Positions 18,392 to 25,717 of a stretch of DNA of 64,000 nt are shown here, one piece after another. The DNA is from Portibacter marinus. Lineage in GTDB: Bacteria > Bacteroidota > Bacteroidia > Chitinophagales > Saprospiraceae. The notes beneath the pieces were generated by a model that saw only the letters and a list, made by a program, of their open reading frames with translations, was not told the origin of the DNA and ran no database searches. The translations under genes were made by a program, and so were the position numbers. Where the stretch lies: the NCBI RefSeq assembly GCF_021533195.1, contig NZ_JAJNKB010000003.1:521001-585000 (forward strand). Reading direction: 5' to 3'. Numbering within the stretch: position 1 is the stretch's first letter; every line of letters starts with the position of its first letter.

Positions 18392-19477
18392 ATGAAATAC
18401 TTTGCCACACTTTTGATCATATCTTTATCTTTACAATCTATTGATGCACAAGAAGTCAAGTTCAATATAAGAGATTTTGTATTGACAGGGACGGCGGCAT
18501 CGGCAGGTGGAGAAGGCGTAGTGCTGACTGAAAATCAATTTTGGCAAGGTGGCGCGATGTGGTATAAAGATGACATCGATTTAACGAAACCCTTCAACAT
18601 GGAGATGGAGATCTATTTTGGATGCTCGGATGCAGGTGCTGATGGTATTGTATTTATTCTTCATCCCGAGTTGTCAACTGGTTTTCGAGGAGAAGGTATG
18701 GGTTTTGGCGGATTGTATCCCTCTTTTGGGGTTGAAATGGATACTTATGAAAATTTTCATTTAAGTGATCCATACTTCGATCATGTAGCATTAATGGCTC
18801 ACGGATCGCTAAGGCATCCCTTTGGGCTTACGGATCCTGTAGCTCTGGACCCCAATCGAAAAAACATTGAAGATTGTGATTATCACAAAGTAAGCGTGGA
18901 CTGGACTCCAAGTTCAAATATATTCAGATTTTATTTCGATCGCAAGTTACGCGTAGAGGAGAAGGTAGATTTAGTGGGAGATTTATTTGATGGCAACCCT
19001 TTTGTTTATTGGGGATTTGGCTCCGCTACCGGTGGCAAACGAAATAAACACATGGTAAAATTGGAAAAGTTGGAATTTACCGAAAATGTCACCTTAAAAT
19101 TTAAGGACAAAGAGGCCCTGCTAAAAGGTGATGCCTACACTTTAAGAAAACTTGAATTTGCCAGCGGTAGTACGCGATTGCCGGAGTCAGCTAAGCCGGA
19201 ATTAGACAAATTGATTCAATTTTTCAAGCAATTTCCTGGCCACAGCATCATACTCGATGGATTTACTGACTCGTCCGGCAGTGAAAGCAGTAATCTGAGA
19301 TTAAGCAAACTGAGGGTAGAGTCTATTGCTGAATATTTGAAATCGAAAGGCATACCGGAGAGCAAGCTTTTCTATTATGGCAATGGTGAAGCGAATCCTA
19401 TTGACACCAATGAAACTGAGGAAGGGCGAATGAATAATCGGAGAGTCGAGGTTAGAATGAGAATTATAAAGGTCTAG
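18392..19477 (+). CDS. Exported fusion of an L-type (legume) lectin domain and an OmpA-like domain
   Basis: 361 residues with signal peptide (ending near IDAQ). Residues ~20-230 read as a bacterial L-type lectin: FVLTGTAASAGG, FWQGGAMWYKDDIDL, GADGIVFILHPE, GLYPSFGVEMDTYENF, HKVSVDWTPSS and FVYWGFGSATGGKRNKH. Residues ~245-355 are an OmpA/MotB-type peptidoglycan-binding domain (LEFASGSTRLPESAKPELDK, DGFTDSSGSESSNLRLSKLR, GNGEANPIDTNETEEGRMNN, RRVEV). The combination would let a sugar-binding domain be tethered to peptidoglycan in the periplasm or outer membrane. It follows the GT39 gene by 25 bases and may share its transcript. The ligand is unknown. Confidence 0.85.
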   Translation: MKYFATLLIISLSLQSIDAQEVKFNIRDFVLTGTAASAGGEGVVLTENQFWQGGAMWYKDDIDLTKPFNMEMEIYFGCSDAGADGIVFILHPELSTGFRGEGMGFGGLYPSFGVEMDTYENFHLSDPYFDHVALMAHGSLRHPFGLTDPVALDPNRKNIEDCDYHKVSVDWTPSSNIFRFYFDRKLRVEEKVDLVGDLFDGNPFVYWGFGSATGGKRNKHMVKLEKLEFTENVTLKFKDKEALLKGDAYTLRKLEFASGSTRLPESAKPELDKLIQFFKQFPGHSIILDGFTDSSGSESSNLRLSKLRVESIAEYLKSKGIPESKLFYYGNGEANPIDTNETEEGRMNNRRVEVRMRIIKV

Positions 19478-19556
19478 AGTTTAAATGTTTGATCTCTCAT
19501 CATCCGTTTTCGAACCAAATACATTTTAGTAAAGTCAGGTATGTAAAAGATTGACC

Positions 19557-19874
19557 ATGAACATTAAATTTCTTGATTGTATAGAAGCCTGTCAAAAATG
19601 TATTGCAGATTGTAAAGATTGCCTTGTGCAAATGTCCGGAAAAGATAGCATGAATGACTGTCCTTATTGCTGTGTTCAATGCCTAGATGCTTGCCATGCC
19701 TGTCTACAATTCATGTTATCTGATAGCAAATGGGCTGCTAAGTATTGCAAACTTTGTGCGGAAGTTTGTGAATATTGTGCCGAGCAATGCGAGGCCCATG
19801 ATCACGATCACTGTCAGAGATGTGCAGAATCATGTCGGGCTTGTGCAGAAGCATGCAGAAAAATGGCAGCTTAG
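19557..19874 (+). CDS. Four-helix-bundle copper-binding (Csp-like, DUF326) protein
   Basis: 105 residues from the ATG at 19557; the TTG six bases upstream is less likely. Twenty-one cysteines lie in CxxC/CxxxC-spaced runs along four predicted helices (CIEACQKCIADCKDC, CPYCCVQCLDACHAC, CKLCAEVCEYCAEQC, CQRCAESCRACAEAC). This is the layout of Csp copper-storage proteins, which hold many Cu(I) ions in the core of a helical bundle. No signal peptide is seen, so a cytosolic copper store is likely (Csp3 type). It lies 5.3 kb before the main copper island and is not in its operon. Confidence 0.9.
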   Translation: MNIKFLDCIEACQKCIADCKDCLVQMSGKDSMNDCPYCCVQCLDACHACLQFMLSDSKWAAKYCKLCAEVCEYCAEQCEAHDHDHCQRCAESCRACAEACRKMAA

Positions 19875-19877
19875 TAT

Positions 19878-22418
19878 TTAAAGTCCGATTACGGCTAATT
19901 TTCCCGACTGTATCCTGTCTTTTCCATTGTATATAGCGTAGAAATATATACCAGAGGAAGCACCCTCTAGTGTGATGAAGTCAAATGCAGAAAGTAATAC
20001 CTGTTTCAACACTACACGACCTGTAGCATCAAAAAGATAGAAATCAAGCATTCGATATTCTCCCTGAATGACGTCAAATCCCTGGGACGGTGAAGAAATG
20101 GTAGGAAGTACAATTATTTCATTCTCAGGCACATAGAAAATTTCCAACTCCTCTGAATAGTTTTCATTATTGTTGTTTTTGAAAACCAACCGATATCTGT
20201 TTACTCCAGATGTGGGATTATGGTCGATGTAACTCTGTTCAATTTCATCTGTGGCTAGAATAGCTATTTCCTCCCACATCTCCCCACTCCACTTTTCTAC
20301 CAAAACAGAATCGTAGAAGGGTAAAGCCACTATTTTAGCAAACAATTCAATAGAGGACCCTCTCTTTTCACCTGAGAATATTTCATAAAAGCAATTCAGG
20401 TTACGATTAGATAAATTGATGGTAAGACTATGTGGCCCGTAAAGATTTTCAGCAAGCTTTTTTCGAATGGCAACGAAAAGGTTATTGTCATTCGCTAAGG
20501 TGTAGTATCGGTTGACTGTTGAATCTATAACCTCAAGAACTTCACCTTTCAACTTCATGATTTGGTATAAATCACCTTCTGAATCTCCTGTCCATGCAAT
20601 GCGTATCGAATCCTGACATTTCCACAAAACCTGAATTTCTGGTATTTTACTTACTGAGAAGGTTACCTCCGCCAATAGGCCATTATGAGTGATTGCGCTT
20701 CCTTCGACCTGCGCTTCTTCTTCAAGAAAAAAAAGAGTTTCGGGATAGGTATAGTCAACATTGGCTCCAAACTCCACATTGCTCACAGTATCATTAGCGA
20801 GATTATTGAAATGTAAGTATACCGGTTTTTCGGGCTCAATATTGCTTCCATCATAAGGATTTATAAATGTAAAATCCTGTGGATCTGAAAGGTAGAAAGC
20901 CAAAGAAAAAGCTTGTTGGTCTGTCTTTAACCTATTCTTAATGACTCTTATTTTGTATGATCCCGGGGCATTTAAAGAAATCATTTCAATGTTATTGATT
21001 GAGTCCCTGCCGAAACCGATTTCTTCACCGGATGTGATTTCTGAGGGCAGGTAATTTAATTGATACGGGTAATGGATCTTACCGGTCTCATCTTCCATTT
21101 CCAAATCCAAGTCATTTTGCAAGGCCCTATCTGTATCAATTTCTCCCGGTGGATCGATCCATGTCAGCACAAACCGTGCATGTTCTGCCTCAACATTGAC
21201 CTCAAATTCTGCCACATCTTCCTCCTGATCTAAGGTTCCAGAAAGGTGATGAGCTCTTTCAATGATCGATAAACTCTTCAACAGATTGACTTTCCCAAAA
21301 CCTGAGCGGAAATCCGGACCATTAGTGCCAATGTCATCAGCCCCAGCAATCAATATGGCCTTGAGCAGGTCTGAACGAGCCCTATGCCCCTCGCTCAACA
21401 ATCCATTTCTAATGACGGCAGCACACCCACTGGTAATCGCTGCGGCATCCGACGTTCCTTTGTACCCATAAGCCACTAATTCAGGCTTAATTCGTCCGTC
21501 ATGAGCTGGGCCTACGGAAGAAACTTCAATTAGGTTAGAAAAAGAATCGATCGCTCCCACAGTTAATACATTTTTCGCATGCTTAAATGTTCCTGTCAAA
21601 TTGGAATACCCTTCTAATTGAGCATAATGGCTAAAAATGGCATTCTCTTCACCCTTATTTCCGGAAGAGAAAACATGAAGTAATGTAGGATACTTATAGG
21701 ATTGTTCATCGTAAGCTCGTGCTTCAATTCCATAATAGTCTTCGACATTTAATCCATAAGAGTGGTTTTGGATGTGGATCCCATTTTCTACGAAAAAAGA
21801 AAGGGGATCGGGCAAAAGGTTATTAAAGTCCGTACTTAAAAGATAGCTACCTTTTGCGATACCAATGCTGGAATAAAATGTATTGCCTGTACCTGCAATG
21901 ATGGTAGACATTTCAGTGGCGTGATTATCCATCTTGCCTGAACCCAAGGTAGAAGGCAAGATCTGGTTGATGAGATCGATATCACTGGGGTCAGGTTCAT
22001 TCTCTTTGAGAGAAAGCGTATCGAGAAAATTAAAATACTTGGGATAAGCCAGCCTGGCAGCCTGAATGGCATTCACTTCCGGAAAATAGTCAGAGAGAAA
22101 TGCTTCTGTGTGAGGCTTTTCCGATCTTAAATCAAAAGCTGAGATGTATGGACGCACATATTGCAATTTGTCTTTTGTGATGTCAATATTTATAGCATTA
22201 AATTCTTCATAAATGTGAGATTCTTCTAGATCACAGTCCAGGCGCTGTAATAGTTCCAATAATTCGGATAGATCATGGGCGATTAAGGTAACACTGAAGT
22301 CGGTCGCAAAAGTTTTCTCCAATTTGTCATGGGCAAAACCTTGTGAGAAGGCTGTATGAGTTGGTAAACCCCAGAGAATAAGGGTCAAAATGGAAAGAAT
22401 TTTGTGATATCTAATCAT
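19878..22418 (-). CDS. Divergent S8 (subtilisin-like) protease with T9SS type A C-terminal domain
   Basis: 846 residues with signal peptide (THTAFSQG). The protease core has KMDNHATEMSTIIAG with catalytic His166, the oxyanion Asn in HVFSSGNKGEE, and GTSDAAAITSGCAAVI with nucleophile Ser323. The classical D-T/S-G motif is not evident; the triad Asp is probably in DPSDIDL just upstream, as in other NHAT-type Bacteroidota subtilases. Beta-sandwich and Fn3-like regions follow, and the last ~75 residues (MLDFYLFDATGRVV, GASSGIYFYAI, SGKLAVIGL) form a T9SS type A sorting domain. It is a secreted or surface protease. It converges with the copper-protein gene. Confidence 0.85.
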   Translation of the reverse strand: MIRYHKILSILTLILWGLPTHTAFSQGFAHDKLEKTFATDFSVTLIAHDLSELLELLQRLDCDLEESHIYEEFNAINIDITKDKLQYVRPYISAFDLRSEKPHTEAFLSDYFPEVNAIQAARLAYPKYFNFLDTLSLKENEPDPSDIDLINQILPSTLGSGKMDNHATEMSTIIAGTGNTFYSSIGIAKGSYLLSTDFNNLLPDPLSFFVENGIHIQNHSYGLNVEDYYGIEARAYDEQSYKYPTLLHVFSSGNKGEENAIFSHYAQLEGYSNLTGTFKHAKNVLTVGAIDSFSNLIEVSSVGPAHDGRIKPELVAYGYKGTSDAAAITSGCAAVIRNGLLSEGHRARSDLLKAILIAGADDIGTNGPDFRSGFGKVNLLKSLSIIERAHHLSGTLDQEEDVAEFEVNVEAEHARFVLTWIDPPGEIDTDRALQNDLDLEMEDETGKIHYPYQLNYLPSEITSGEEIGFGRDSINNIEMISLNAPGSYKIRVIKNRLKTDQQAFSLAFYLSDPQDFTFINPYDGSNIEPEKPVYLHFNNLANDTVSNVEFGANVDYTYPETLFFLEEEAQVEGSAITHNGLLAEVTFSVSKIPEIQVLWKCQDSIRIAWTGDSEGDLYQIMKLKGEVLEVIDSTVNRYYTLANDNNLFVAIRKKLAENLYGPHSLTINLSNRNLNCFYEIFSGEKRGSSIELFAKIVALPFYDSVLVEKWSGEMWEEIAILATDEIEQSYIDHNPTSGVNRYRLVFKNNNNENYSEELEIFYVPENEIIVLPTISSPSQGFDVIQGEYRMLDFYLFDATGRVVLKQVLLSAFDFITLEGASSGIYFYAIYNGKDRIQSGKLAVIGL

Positions 22419-22544
22419 TAATCCAAAAGAATTTTATTACTTCAATATGACATTTCGGGCAAATTAAATACCTTCCTGGACACATAAATGGTACAAAATT
22501 TGTCATTTTTTCACTTTGCAAGAATATAAAGTCAAATTATTTTA

Positions 22545-22552
22545 TAGATTTG
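22545..22552 (+). promoter_or_regulatory. Candidate -7 promoter box TAGATTTG
   Basis: TAGATTTG fits the Bacteroidota primary-sigma -7 consensus TAnnTTTG and lies 33 bases before the M57 protease start. A TTTG at 22515 is too far upstream (26 bases) to be a well-spaced -33 box, so the call is weak. Confidence 0.3.
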
Positions 22553-22585
22553 CGCATCTTCTAACAAATTAAACATATTTATTAC

Positions 22586-23410
22586 ATGAGAAAATCAATT
22601 TTACTACTATTCAGTCTAATGGTCATCGGCATGATCACTTATTCTTGCCAGAAGGAGACGTTAGAGACTGGAAATGAGATCCCTACAAAAGTCATTGAAC
22701 AACTTACAGCCATGGGTTTTAATCCGGATGGCATTGAAAAAGTGGACGAAGGATATCGAATAGAAAGAGATATCATCATTACAGAGGAATTTTTGGAGCA
22801 TGCAGGGCATGAGCATAGAGTGCCGGGAGTAGAACAGTATAGCACGAATAATTTGGTGAGTACTGGTGGGAATAGAGTAATTACAATGTATGCAGATGAA
22901 GGGAGAAGAGGATATAGTGCAGCAATGATAGCCGGTCTTGATGAGGCAATTAACAGATTCAACGCTGAGAATTTGAGCATCGCATTTCAGCGAATCTCAA
23001 ATAGGAATCAGGCTGATATTGTTATGACGAGGCTTAGTAAGAGAGATGAGAGAAGGGGTGTACTTGGTTCAGCAGGATTTCCTACATCCTCAGGCGATCC
23101 TTACGGAGAAATTAAAATGAGTGGTATACTTGAATCTGCATATGGATTAAGTACGAATGGTATTGCAACGATAATAGCACACGAGATGGGTCACTGTGTA
23201 GGGTTCAGACATACCGATTATTTTGATAGAAGTATTTCATGCGGAGGTGGAACTTCTAATGAAGGAACAGCAGGGGTTGGCGCTAATCATATACCTGGCA
23301 CACCTACCGGTGCTTCATTGTCTGCTAAATCGTGGATGTTATCCTGTACAGATGGAAGTGATAGACCATTTAATAATGATGATCAAATAGCGTTAGATTA
23401 TCTTTATTAA
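22586..23410 (+). CDS. M57-family (HEIGH-type) zinc metalloprotease lipoprotein
   Basis: 274 residues. MRKSILLLFSLMVIGMITYSC is a lipoprotein signal with lipobox cysteine, placing it at the envelope surface or periplasm. The zinc site is HEMGHCVGFRHTD (HExxHxxGxxH, first His at residue 199), followed by a family-typical GANHIPGTP and a Cys-containing SWMLSCTDG region. Upstream TNNLVSTGG, ITMYADEGRRGY and GLDEAINRFNAENLSIAFQR match the dual-action HEIGH family of Bacteroidota. Monocistronic, with a good terminator 38 bases downstream. Substrate unknown. Confidence 0.9.
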   Translation: MRKSILLLFSLMVIGMITYSCQKETLETGNEIPTKVIEQLTAMGFNPDGIEKVDEGYRIERDIIITEEFLEHAGHEHRVPGVEQYSTNNLVSTGGNRVITMYADEGRRGYSAAMIAGLDEAINRFNAENLSIAFQRISNRNQADIVMTRLSKRDERRGVLGSAGFPTSSGDPYGEIKMSGILESAYGLSTNGIATIIAHEMGHCVGFRHTDYFDRSISCGGGTSNEGTAGVGANHIPGTPTGASLSAKSWMLSCTDGSDRPFNNDDQIALDYLY

Positions 23411-23447
23411 AATGATATAAACTTAAGAAACAGATATTTTTATTACT

Positions 23448-23490
23448 AAAGGAGAGTGATCTAACCGTCGCTCTCCTTTCCTTTTATGTA
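23448..23490 (+). terminator. Rho-independent terminator after the M57 protease
   Basis: A 12-bp stem (23448-23459 with 23468-23479, one G-T pair; AAAGGAGAG against CTCTCCTTT), an 8-base loop, then a T-rich stretch. It ends the protease transcript. Confidence 0.8.
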
Positions 23491-23541
23491 AGATCGCAAA
23501 ATTCTAAATCCTTTATAATACCTGCAGAATTTTAAAGATCA

Positions 23542-24219
23542 TTAAAATACTGCCTCTTTATAATCTATTATCTCATTCTTATATTTCAAATAAAAATCCA
23601 CAAGACCCCTTTTAGAGACAAAGTGATCTAGCACTGCATCAGCATTTACAAATCCGCGGAATATATGTTTTGCACCTCTATCCTTAAGTAAATAGGGATA
23701 GGTACTCCATCGATCTTCAGTCAAATTCTTGACCACCCCATGATTTACACTGTTAAAATGAATATAACAGATTAATTGTGAAAGGTGATTGTCTGAATAA
23801 ATCATTGACCTTTTATAGGGAGCATGAAATAAATGTCCTTCTCTTTTATACTTTTTATTGAATGCTTGACTATAGCTGTTAAAGACTTTTGAAAATTGTC
23901 CTGAAATCAGTCGATGCACAATTCCATCTTCACCAAGTTTTTCTAGGAATTGATGCTGAGTGGTTGTAAGCTTTTTTATATCAATAGAGTTTAAATAATT
24001 CACTATTCCTTCCTCTGATCGAATCTTAATTGCAAAATGAAAATGATTCCGAAGCAACGCAATCGCATAAACATCTATAATTCCTTTTAACTTCTCCTTG
24101 CAAAGCTTAATGAAATAGTAACGATTCATTTCCTCTCTAAATAGAATTTCTGAATTGTTGGTTCTGTTAAAGACATGGTAGAACTTCCCAAATTCAAACT
24201 GTGCCTCAATGTTTTTTGC
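23542..24219 (-). CDS. REP-associated tyrosine transposase (RAYT, Y1/IS200-like)
   Basis: 225 residues from the ATG at 24219 (MAKNIEAQFEFGKFYHVF); upstream in-frame Mets add a basic tail. The HUH metal motif is NHFHFAIK, the signature strand is FYHVFNRTNNSEILF, and the catalytic Tyr lies in the helix FNSYSQAFNKKYKREGHLF, followed by HFNSVNHGVVKN, as in Bacteroidota RAYT proteins. Such enzymes cut and join single-stranded REP hairpins. They are usually single-copy domesticated genes rather than mobile IS elements. A perfect 33-bp palindrome lies 40 bases upstream of this start and may be its substrate. No left or right IS ends are seen. Confidence 0.88.
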   Translation of the reverse strand, partial: AKNIEAQFEFGKFYHVFNRTNNSEILFREEMNRYYFIKLCKEKLKGIIDVYAIALLRNHFHFAIKIRSEEGIVNYLNSIDIKKLTTTQHQFLEKLGEDGIVHRLISGQFSKVFNSYSQAFNKKYKREGHLFHAPYKRSMIYSDNHLSQLICYIHFNSVNHGVVKNLTEDRWSTYPYLLKDRGAKHIFRGFVNADAVLDHFVSKRGLVDFYLKYKNEIIDYKEAVF

Positions 24220-24258
24220 CATGATCATATTTTTTGCGTTACGAAACCTTCCTTCCAC

Positions 24259-24291
24259 AGCCCTTTAAGAGCTTAAAGCTCTTAAAGGGCT
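24259..24291. repeat. Perfect 33-bp palindrome upstream of the RAYT gene
   Basis: Two 16-base arms (24259-24274 and 24276-24291, AGCCCTTTAAGAGCTT and its exact complement) around a single central A. It lies 40 bases 5' of the transposase start and 101 bases 3' of the thioredoxin-like gene. It could be a REP-type hairpin recognised by the RAYT protein, or a terminator for the upstream gene. Confidence 0.85.
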
Positions 24292-24391
24292 TATCTATCT
24301 AGATTAGTGTAAGACAGTAGAATTGCGTTACCAAAAAGAGAATCTTTTTTAAATTAAAGTATAATGCCATCCAGTATCACCTGTGGATCAA

Positions 24392-24994
24392 CTAGTCATT
24401 ATCTGAATGCCATGATAGGCTTTCATCGTCAACAAACTCCCATAAATCATACAAGATCGATTGTTGGCGATCTTTCGCATACCATGAATGAAGTGGGATA
24501 TTGTAGTCTTCTCCTTTTAATAATGAATCCTTAACTAATTGCTGCGCTTCCTCAGGTCTTGGACCATAAACCTTGATCACCTGGTCATTATTATCCAACT
24601 TAAGGAAGATCGGAATCGAACGACTACGACCATCCGTTAAATGAGTATCTATCAACTCTGGATTCTGATCCCTGTACACATATCTCACTTCGATCTTTCC
24701 CTCACTCTCATCTGCTAATTTTTGAAAGACGGGGATTATCTGAGATGCATCTCCGCACCAATGCTCGGTGATCACCAACCAACGCTGCACTTTAATCTTT
24801 TCGACCATTGAGCCTGCAAACCTGGTTTTTCTATGGATCCGAAGTTGTCGGGTCCAGTTTTGAGGTAAATATTGTGCGTAGAGTACTTCCTGACCCAATC
24901 TCATTTCCTTTGAGAAATTACTCAGGTAGTCTTCATATGAAATGCCTTTCTCCCAATATTCCCTATAATCCATTTTACTCATTTTCAATACCAT
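24392..24994 (-). CDS. Thioredoxin-like protein (Thioredoxin_9 type)
   Basis: 200 residues; starts at 24994 or at the ATGs at 24982 or 24973 are all possible. The thioredoxin-fold core is VQRWLVITEHWCGDASQIIP, with a lone active-site cysteine (CGDA instead of CxxC), then IEVRYVYRDQNPELIDTHLT, RSIPIFLKLDNND and VYGPRPEEAQQLV. This pattern is common in Bacteroidota/Firmicutes Thioredoxin_9 proteins, which may act as monothiol reductases. Cytoplasmic and monocistronic. Physiological role unknown. Confidence 0.85.
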   Translation of the reverse strand: MVLKMSKMDYREYWEKGISYEDYLSNFSKEMRLGQEVLYAQYLPQNWTRQLRIHRKTRFAGSMVEKIKVQRWLVITEHWCGDASQIIPVFQKLADESEGKIEVRYVYRDQNPELIDTHLTDGRSRSIPIFLKLDNNDQVIKVYGPRPEEAQQLVKDSLLKGEDYNIPLHSWYAKDRQQSILYDLWEFVDDESLSWHSDND

Positions 24995-25174
24995 TGATCT
25001 TTAATAAAAAATTTGAGCTTAACCCTGCTTTCAAAGAAAAGCAATTGAACCCTCTAGCAAATTAATATTTCCCTTTTTCGTCCACTTCACAACAATTCTG
25101 GCGCGAAATTAGTATTATCTTTATCATAATAGATCAAGTGAACTATTGTTGAAGATTATATCTTTGTTGTGATA

Positions 25175-25612
25175 ATGAAAAACAATTGCACATATAGAAT
25201 ACTTTCTATGACACTGGCCATCCTGATGTTCAGTACATCAATGGGATTTTCTATGGACGTGCATTTCTGTCAGGGTAAATTAAAGTCTGTTGCCTTTTTT
25301 AGTGAAGCAAAGACCTGCCATGAGACCATGGTGCAATGTCCACGACATGGAATGATGAAAGTCAGTGTACCCTCCAAGGATAAAGATTGCTGTTCTAATC
25401 AAAGTGTGGAAATGGATCAATTGGATGCTGATTTCAATCTTTCTTCTTCTTTGCAACTTACAGAGGATACCGAAATCTTTATTGCCGCATTTATTCAGAC
25501 TTTCTTTACAGATCTTAATTCAATTAAGGTTCCTAAAACCATCCCTCCGAACCACTATTTCGCCTTACTAGACAGGGATATCTATGCCCTGAACGAAGCA
25601 TTTCTTTTATAA
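25175..25612 (+). CDS. HYC_CC_PP family exported protein
   Basis: 145 residues from the ATG at 25175; a GTG six bases upstream is also in frame. It has a signal peptide (MTLAILMFSTSMGFS), then MDVHFCQGKLKSVAFF, a cysteine in AKTCHE, then CPRHG and KDCCSNQ, and PPNHYF near the end. This H-Y/F-C ... C-C ... P-P layout defines a small Bacteroidota family typically found just upstream of CusA/CusC/CusB genes, as here. A role in binding metal in the periplasm is inferred from cysteines and context. A TATCTTTG box (25159-25166) lies only 8 bases before the ATG. Confidence 0.85.
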   Translation: MKNNCTYRILSMTLAILMFSTSMGFSMDVHFCQGKLKSVAFFSEAKTCHETMVQCPRHGMMKVSVPSKDKDCCSNQSVEMDQLDADFNLSSSLQLTEDTEIFIAAFIQTFFTDLNSIKVPKTIPPNHYFALLDRDIYALNEAFLL

Positions 25613-25717
25613 TTTATTAAACAATATAGTCTGCAGAAATTCAGACTATTGCTCATTTTAATGAGTTGAAATTGATCGTCTTGATCACCATTTTAAAAGT
25701 TTGATAAATCTTTTACT

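Noticed and set aside
23542-24291. Complete IS200-type insertion sequence
   Set aside because: Single RAYT-like gene, no TnpB, no recognisable left and right ends; domesticated RAYT is more likely.
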